NCBI GenBank assembly: GCA_016800925.1
Contig: JABCPU010000931.1
Span: 1 to 21,047 of the forward strand
Origin: Suillus spraguei
Taxonomy: Eukaryota; Basidiomycota; Agaricomycetes; Boletales; Suillaceae
DNA: 21,047 bases
Reading direction: 5' to 3'
This document shows positions 18,607 to 21,047 of this stretch, one piece after another. The notes under the pieces were generated by a model. The model saw only the letters and a list, made by a program, of their open reading frames with translations. It was not told the origin of the DNA and searched no databases. Within the stretch, counting starts at the first letter, position 1; every line of letters starts with the position of its first letter. A program made the translations under genes and the position numbers.

Positions 18607-19166
18607 GCAACGAAAGTGGCTGAAGGACGTCAGCACACTAGTCCCAGTGAAGAGCTTCCAGACTACCTGTGCTACAACACCCTTCCCCTCAGTATATCTA
18701 CACTCAAAGCAGCTCACCACCAGGCCACGCATTGCAGATGGGGTGGTTATGGCATAAGTCACCCCACTATAACCAAATCAATCACATAGACCCCAAAATA
18801 CTGCAATGCTCATTTGTCAAATTCACAGCAGAATTCCCCAAGCGACTCACTGGTGCCTACATGGTGCTCAGAACTCAACATATCCCCCTCAACCACCATC
18901 TCCATCATATCAGAAAGCACCCTTCACTGCACTGCTCACACTTCCCAGGAAAAGACAAAACAGTCCCTCATTACTTGCTTGACTGCACTCATTATCACAG
19001 AGAACAACATATCCTCACGTCAGCACTAGGGTGGAGAGCCTCATCACTCCCCTTCCTTCTCTCAGATCTAGATGCAACCCTTCACCTCACTCGCTTCATT
19101 AATGCAACAGGACACCTCAAGCAGACATTCAGTGAAATCCCGCTCCCTTGCAAGCCTCTGGACTGA
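18607..19166 (+). pseudogene. LINE ORF2, C-terminal region
   Basis: Beyond the RNase H a degenerate tail continues in two frames. The clearest segment is in frame 18669-19166: LTGAYMVLRTQHIPLNHHLH, then HCSHFPGKDKTVPHYLLDC (about 18930-18990), the Cys/His motif usually found at the end of ORF2, here lacking one of the first two cysteines. It ends FINATGHLKQTF...PLD with TGA at 19164. This is about where ORF2 normally ends. Confidence 0.85.
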
Positions 19167-19475
19167 TGCAATATCTCTTCCCCCCTAGATAGAACAGCCA
19201 TGAAAATAACCCCTGAACACTGCATCAAAATGCATGAACATATCACCTGTAACACCAATCCCCTCTCCTCTCCTCTATTCACTCAAAACTGTATAATCTC
19301 TATTCGCCTACATGGAATCTCCTCACATGGTGCACATCAAATGTCCCTGCAATGGTCATTAATGTTCATCTGACCATTCACCCAAACCCTTGTTTACACA
19401 CCCACTGATTCCTGTACCTGATTGCTACATGTGACTGAATACGCATTCAATAAATGCCATGATAGATTATATAAG
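19167..19475 (+). other. LINE 3' untranslated region
   Basis: No coding signal. An AATAAA at 19449-19454 is a plausible polyadenylation signal about 280 bp after the ORF2 stop. No poly(A) tail or clear target-site duplication could be identified, so the exact element end is uncertain and might lie as far right as the microsatellite at 19673. Confidence 0.5.
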
Positions 19476-19767
19476 TGCACGCATACATAGAGTCATCTCA
19501 TTGACACCAGGTGGTCCATTTAAAACAGCCAGCGGGAATGGCAGACTGCTGGGGGTACACCTCACAGCAGGGCATTTGGGCACCTGAGATGTGATAGGGA
19601 CACTGGGAGTCCCCTAGACTAGAATGTAATGTCCTACATAGAGTACTTCTCTGCAAAGGACAGAAATTGAATTAAATATATATATGTGTGTGTGTGTGGT
19701 CACCCAACCTGGAGTCAAGGGACTGGAACCTCCATTTTTTTTGGAGAACAAGAAGTCCTGAGCTAGA
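19476..19767. other. Non-coding stretch with microsatellite
   Basis: Apart from a TA/TG dinucleotide run at about 19673-19698 and a T8 run at about 19734, I see no gene, repeat border or RNA here. It may contain the junction between the LINE end and the host gene, including an unrecognised upstream intron. Confidence 0.5.
19673..19698. repeat. (TA)n(TG)n microsatellite
   Basis: Alternating TATATATA then TGTGTGTGTGTG. Such runs often mark LINE 3' ends or older element borders, but here this is only suggestive. Confidence 0.9.
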
Positions 19768-20405
19768 ATGGGTGCAAATCACCTGCAGCTGGCAGGGATG
19801 TTGTGTCCAGTTAAGCACATGAATGCATACCATGCTGATCCAAAGAAGTGTTTACCTGCCCGAAATGGTAACAACGTCTTGCTCACATCTCTCAGGGTAC
19901 AGGAAAAACTTCAAAATGGTGAAATCAGGATGAGTGCAGGTGCCTGGCCTGCACTAGCATACCCTGGGGATCCTCCAGGTACCAATTTTGATGTCGAAAA
20001 CATCCAGGAAGGTCTCCTCAGAGGTCACCTTCTGAAACATGTATATTCTTATGTCTATTTCATTGTGCAATTTTGTTTGATGATATATTGATTGAAGGTA
20101 CTTCAACACATCTACACCAGTCCTTTGTCTGCTCTTATTGATGACAGAGAGTTGTCTGTCATGCACTCCAGCAATACAAAACTACACGGCATGTATAAAG
20201 TTGAGGCCAAACACATTGCTTATGCACTTATTCAGGTAATTAAATTCATTAATGTTTCATGAGGAAGCAGTGCACAAAGTGTGCAGTGGCAGCACAAATC
20301 AAGGTTTTTTCATTGTCTATCTTAGTATGACATTTCTAACTAATGCATCTTTATTTTCAGTCTGCTGCCTCTGTCCTTCCAAGCCAAGCCTACTGGTAAT
20401 CCCGA
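19768..20405 (+). pseudogene. Host gene fragment, basidiomycete expanded family (possibly DUF6698)
   Basis: Exon-like segment 19768-20040 reads MGANHLQLAGMLCPVKHMNA, then LLTSLRVQEKLQNGEIRMSA, GAWPALAYPGDPPGTNFDVE and NIQEGLLRGHLLKH. A 57-bp GT-AG intron (20041-20097) leads to VLQHIYTSPLSALIDD and KLHGMYKVEAKHIAYALIQ (20098-20235), then a second candidate intron (20236-20360) with acceptor TTTTCAG and an exon reading SVLPSQAYW before TAA at 20397. The order LCP...GLLRG(H/Y)LL...(H/Y)I(F/Y)TGPSSA...IHGM...IAY...FALSS is what I recall of a large basidiomycete family of unknown function (Pfam DUF6698, from memory). It lacks the N-terminal part and is cut by the inverted Y element, so it is likely broken. 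The exon frames agree across intron 1. Confidence 0.65.
20041..20097 (+). other. Predicted 57-bp intron in the host gene fragment
   Basis: GTATAT at the 5' end and GAAG at the 3' end; splicing joins LLKH to VLQHIYTSP without a stop, restoring the family motif. The length is typical of mushroom introns. Confidence 0.65.
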
Positions 20406-20709
20406 TGTGGGAAACACAACTCTGCTGGTGTGCAGATATATGTTGAATGCTGCCTAGCTGCTATTCAACCCAAGGGTTTCTGGTCCAAGACTTAGAGCTC
20501 AGAAGAGGAGTAAAATCATTATTCAAACTGCAAGTCTCAGACTGCTATAGCTAAGTGGTGAAGTGGTGTAAAGACTGATGCAAGGTAAGGTGCAAGGTAA
20601 AGTTTCTTATGTAATCAGCAAAAGTGCGGACCTAAGGTAAGGAAAGTCTAAGTAAGAGACACCATGCAAAAACTACTCTTTCGAGGTCAGCCTGAGTTTT
20701 GTTGTCACA
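20406..20709 (-). mobile_element. LTR of family Y, inverse copy (304 bp)
   Basis: On the minus strand it starts TGTGACAACAAAACTCAGG at 20709 and ends TTTCCCACA at 20406. It matches the Y at 4050-4320 over TTTGCATGGTGTCTC, the TTTCCTTACCTTAGGT block, GATTACATAAG, and, near the end, CAGAARCCCTTGGG and GCAGMRTTGT-like sequence with its counterpart at 11783-11860. Flanks are ccga on both sides (20402-20405 and 20710-20713), again a 4-bp duplication. It is shorter than the other copy by about 130 bp of internal sequence. No coding content. Confidence 0.75.
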
Positions 20710-20713
20710 CCGA

Positions 20714-21047
20714 CATTACAACAATACATCTTTCCATGTCCACTAGCTCAATGCCAGCTACTCCACATGCACTAGCTCCACACCCACTACTTCCACATGC
20801 ACTACCTCCATGCCCACTACCTCCCCACCTACTACCTCCCTGCCCACTATTTCTCCACTTCCTGAGATAACTACTCTTTCACCACCATGAAAATCCATCC
20901 TAAACCATGTCCCATCCAGCCAACTGGGGAATTAGCCAGCACAAGCTTAACTTCCACACCTACCTTTGCATCTATCCCCCCTCCAAAAGCTCCTACTCCT
21001 GTGTCTAACAATATTAAGAAGCAAAAATCAGAGGAGTTGGAGATTGG
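20714..21047 (+). pseudogene. Continuation of host gene: Ser/Thr/Pro-rich tail
   Basis: Removing Y joins AYW-stop-SR to HYNNTSFHVH, still in frame but past a TAA. After that comes a short-period repeat encoding, in one frame, TSSTPTTSTCTTSMPTTSPP. A frameshift near 20880 leads to a frame open to the window edge: ELASTSLTSTPTFASIPPPK, then NNIKKQKSEELEIG. The low-complexity linker followed by a charged segment looks like real coding sequence that has decayed slightly. The gene would continue right of the window. Confidence 0.45.
20733..20868 (+). repeat. Minisatellite, CCACTACCTCC-type units
   Basis: About eight imperfect units of 15-18 bases built on cc(a/c)cactacctcca, for example at 20790-20850. 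Probably coding for a Thr/Ser/Pro tract in the host gene. Units vary too much and have no separate spacers, so this is not a CRISPR array. Confidence 0.8.

Larger units (their letters stand above)
315..19475 (+). mobile_element. Tad1-like non-LTR retrotransposon (LINE), split by nested insertions
   Basis: This is the oldest element in the nest. Removing the insertions and one copy of each duplication rejoins a two-ORF LINE: ORF1 with coiled-coil-like N terminus and zinc knuckles, then ORF2 with AP endonuclease, reverse transcriptase, RNase H and a C-terminal cysteine/histidine motif. That order, with an RNase H after the RT, fits the fungal Tad1 clade. The clade name rests on recalled family features and not on a tree. 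The left boundary is not defined; 315 is where inverted X sequence stops. The right boundary is placed just after an AATAAA at 19449-19454. All ORFs carry stops and frameshifts, so the copy is dead. Confidence 0.85.

Noticed and set aside
20733..20868. Possible CRISPR-like array
   Set aside because: The units are contiguous, short and variable, without unique spacers of constant length; this is a minisatellite.
20664..20870. Proline/leucine-rich 68-codon frame starting MQKLL
   Set aside because: Starts inside the inverted Y element and runs into the minisatellite; another frame of the same repeat gives a more natural Thr/Ser/Pro tract.
1..21047. Prokaryotic defence system, operon or prophage
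   Set aside because: The content is eukaryotic: LINE, chromodomain integrase, Tc1 transposase and GT-AG introns, with no operon structure or ribosome-binding sites.
1..21047. tRNA, rRNA or snRNA genes
   Set aside because: I scanned for cloverleaf-like A/B-box pairs and conserved rRNA blocks by eye and saw none; a tRNAscan or Rfam search would be decisive.

Overview
The window reads as a nested transposable-element cluster from a filamentous basidiomycete (Agaricomycetes; Boletales or a related ectomycorrhizal lineage is possible but unproven). Evidence for this: a Ty3/gypsy chromovirus and a Tad1-like LINE of basidiomycete type, a Tc1 element, and at the right edge a spliced host-gene fragment with short GT-AG introns from a family expanded in mushroom-forming fungi. 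I see no rRNA, tRNA, CRISPR array or intact protein-coding gene. Every long gene carries frameshifts or stops.

Layout. The backbone is one long LINE on the + strand (about 315 to 19475; the left limit is uncertain), split by later insertions. ORF1 (gag with zinc knuckles) lies in 1038-2238, 3943-4049 and 11865-12071. ORF2 (endonuclease, reverse transcriptase, RNase H) lies in 12064-12427, 14043-15532, 16487-16498 and 17137-19166. Inserted into it are: a solo LTR of family Z (2239-3937, 5-bp duplication gagat) that itself holds an LTR-like element X (2816-3765); an LTR of family Y (4050-11860, 4-bp duplication gcgc) that itself holds a complete chromovirus (4321-11691, 5-bp duplication ctcac); a Tc1-like transposon in the endonuclease domain (12428-14040, TA duplication); and, in the reverse transcriptase domain, another X (15533-16482, duplication acag) followed 16 bp later by a solo LTR of the chromovirus family (16499-17131, duplication acacc). 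The left edge (1-314) holds two X fragments in opposite orientation.

Right of the LINE, a broken host gene (19768-21047, tentatively the DUF6698 family) is interrupted by a second Y copy in inverse orientation (20406-20709, duplication ccga).

Most notable is the chromovirus. The 11 bases just after its 5' LTR are an exact reverse complement of 11 bases in the LTR about 32 bp below the TATA box. This is the arrangement expected for Tf1-type self-primed reverse transcription, not tRNA priming. It also carries an extra ORF downstream of the integrase chromodomain, with a second, independent pair of zinc-knuckle motifs. Other points of interest are the overlapping ORF1 stop and ORF2 start of the LINE (ATGACTGA), two LTR-like families with 4-bp target duplications, and Tc1 ends in which each terminal repeat is itself bounded by inverted motifs.
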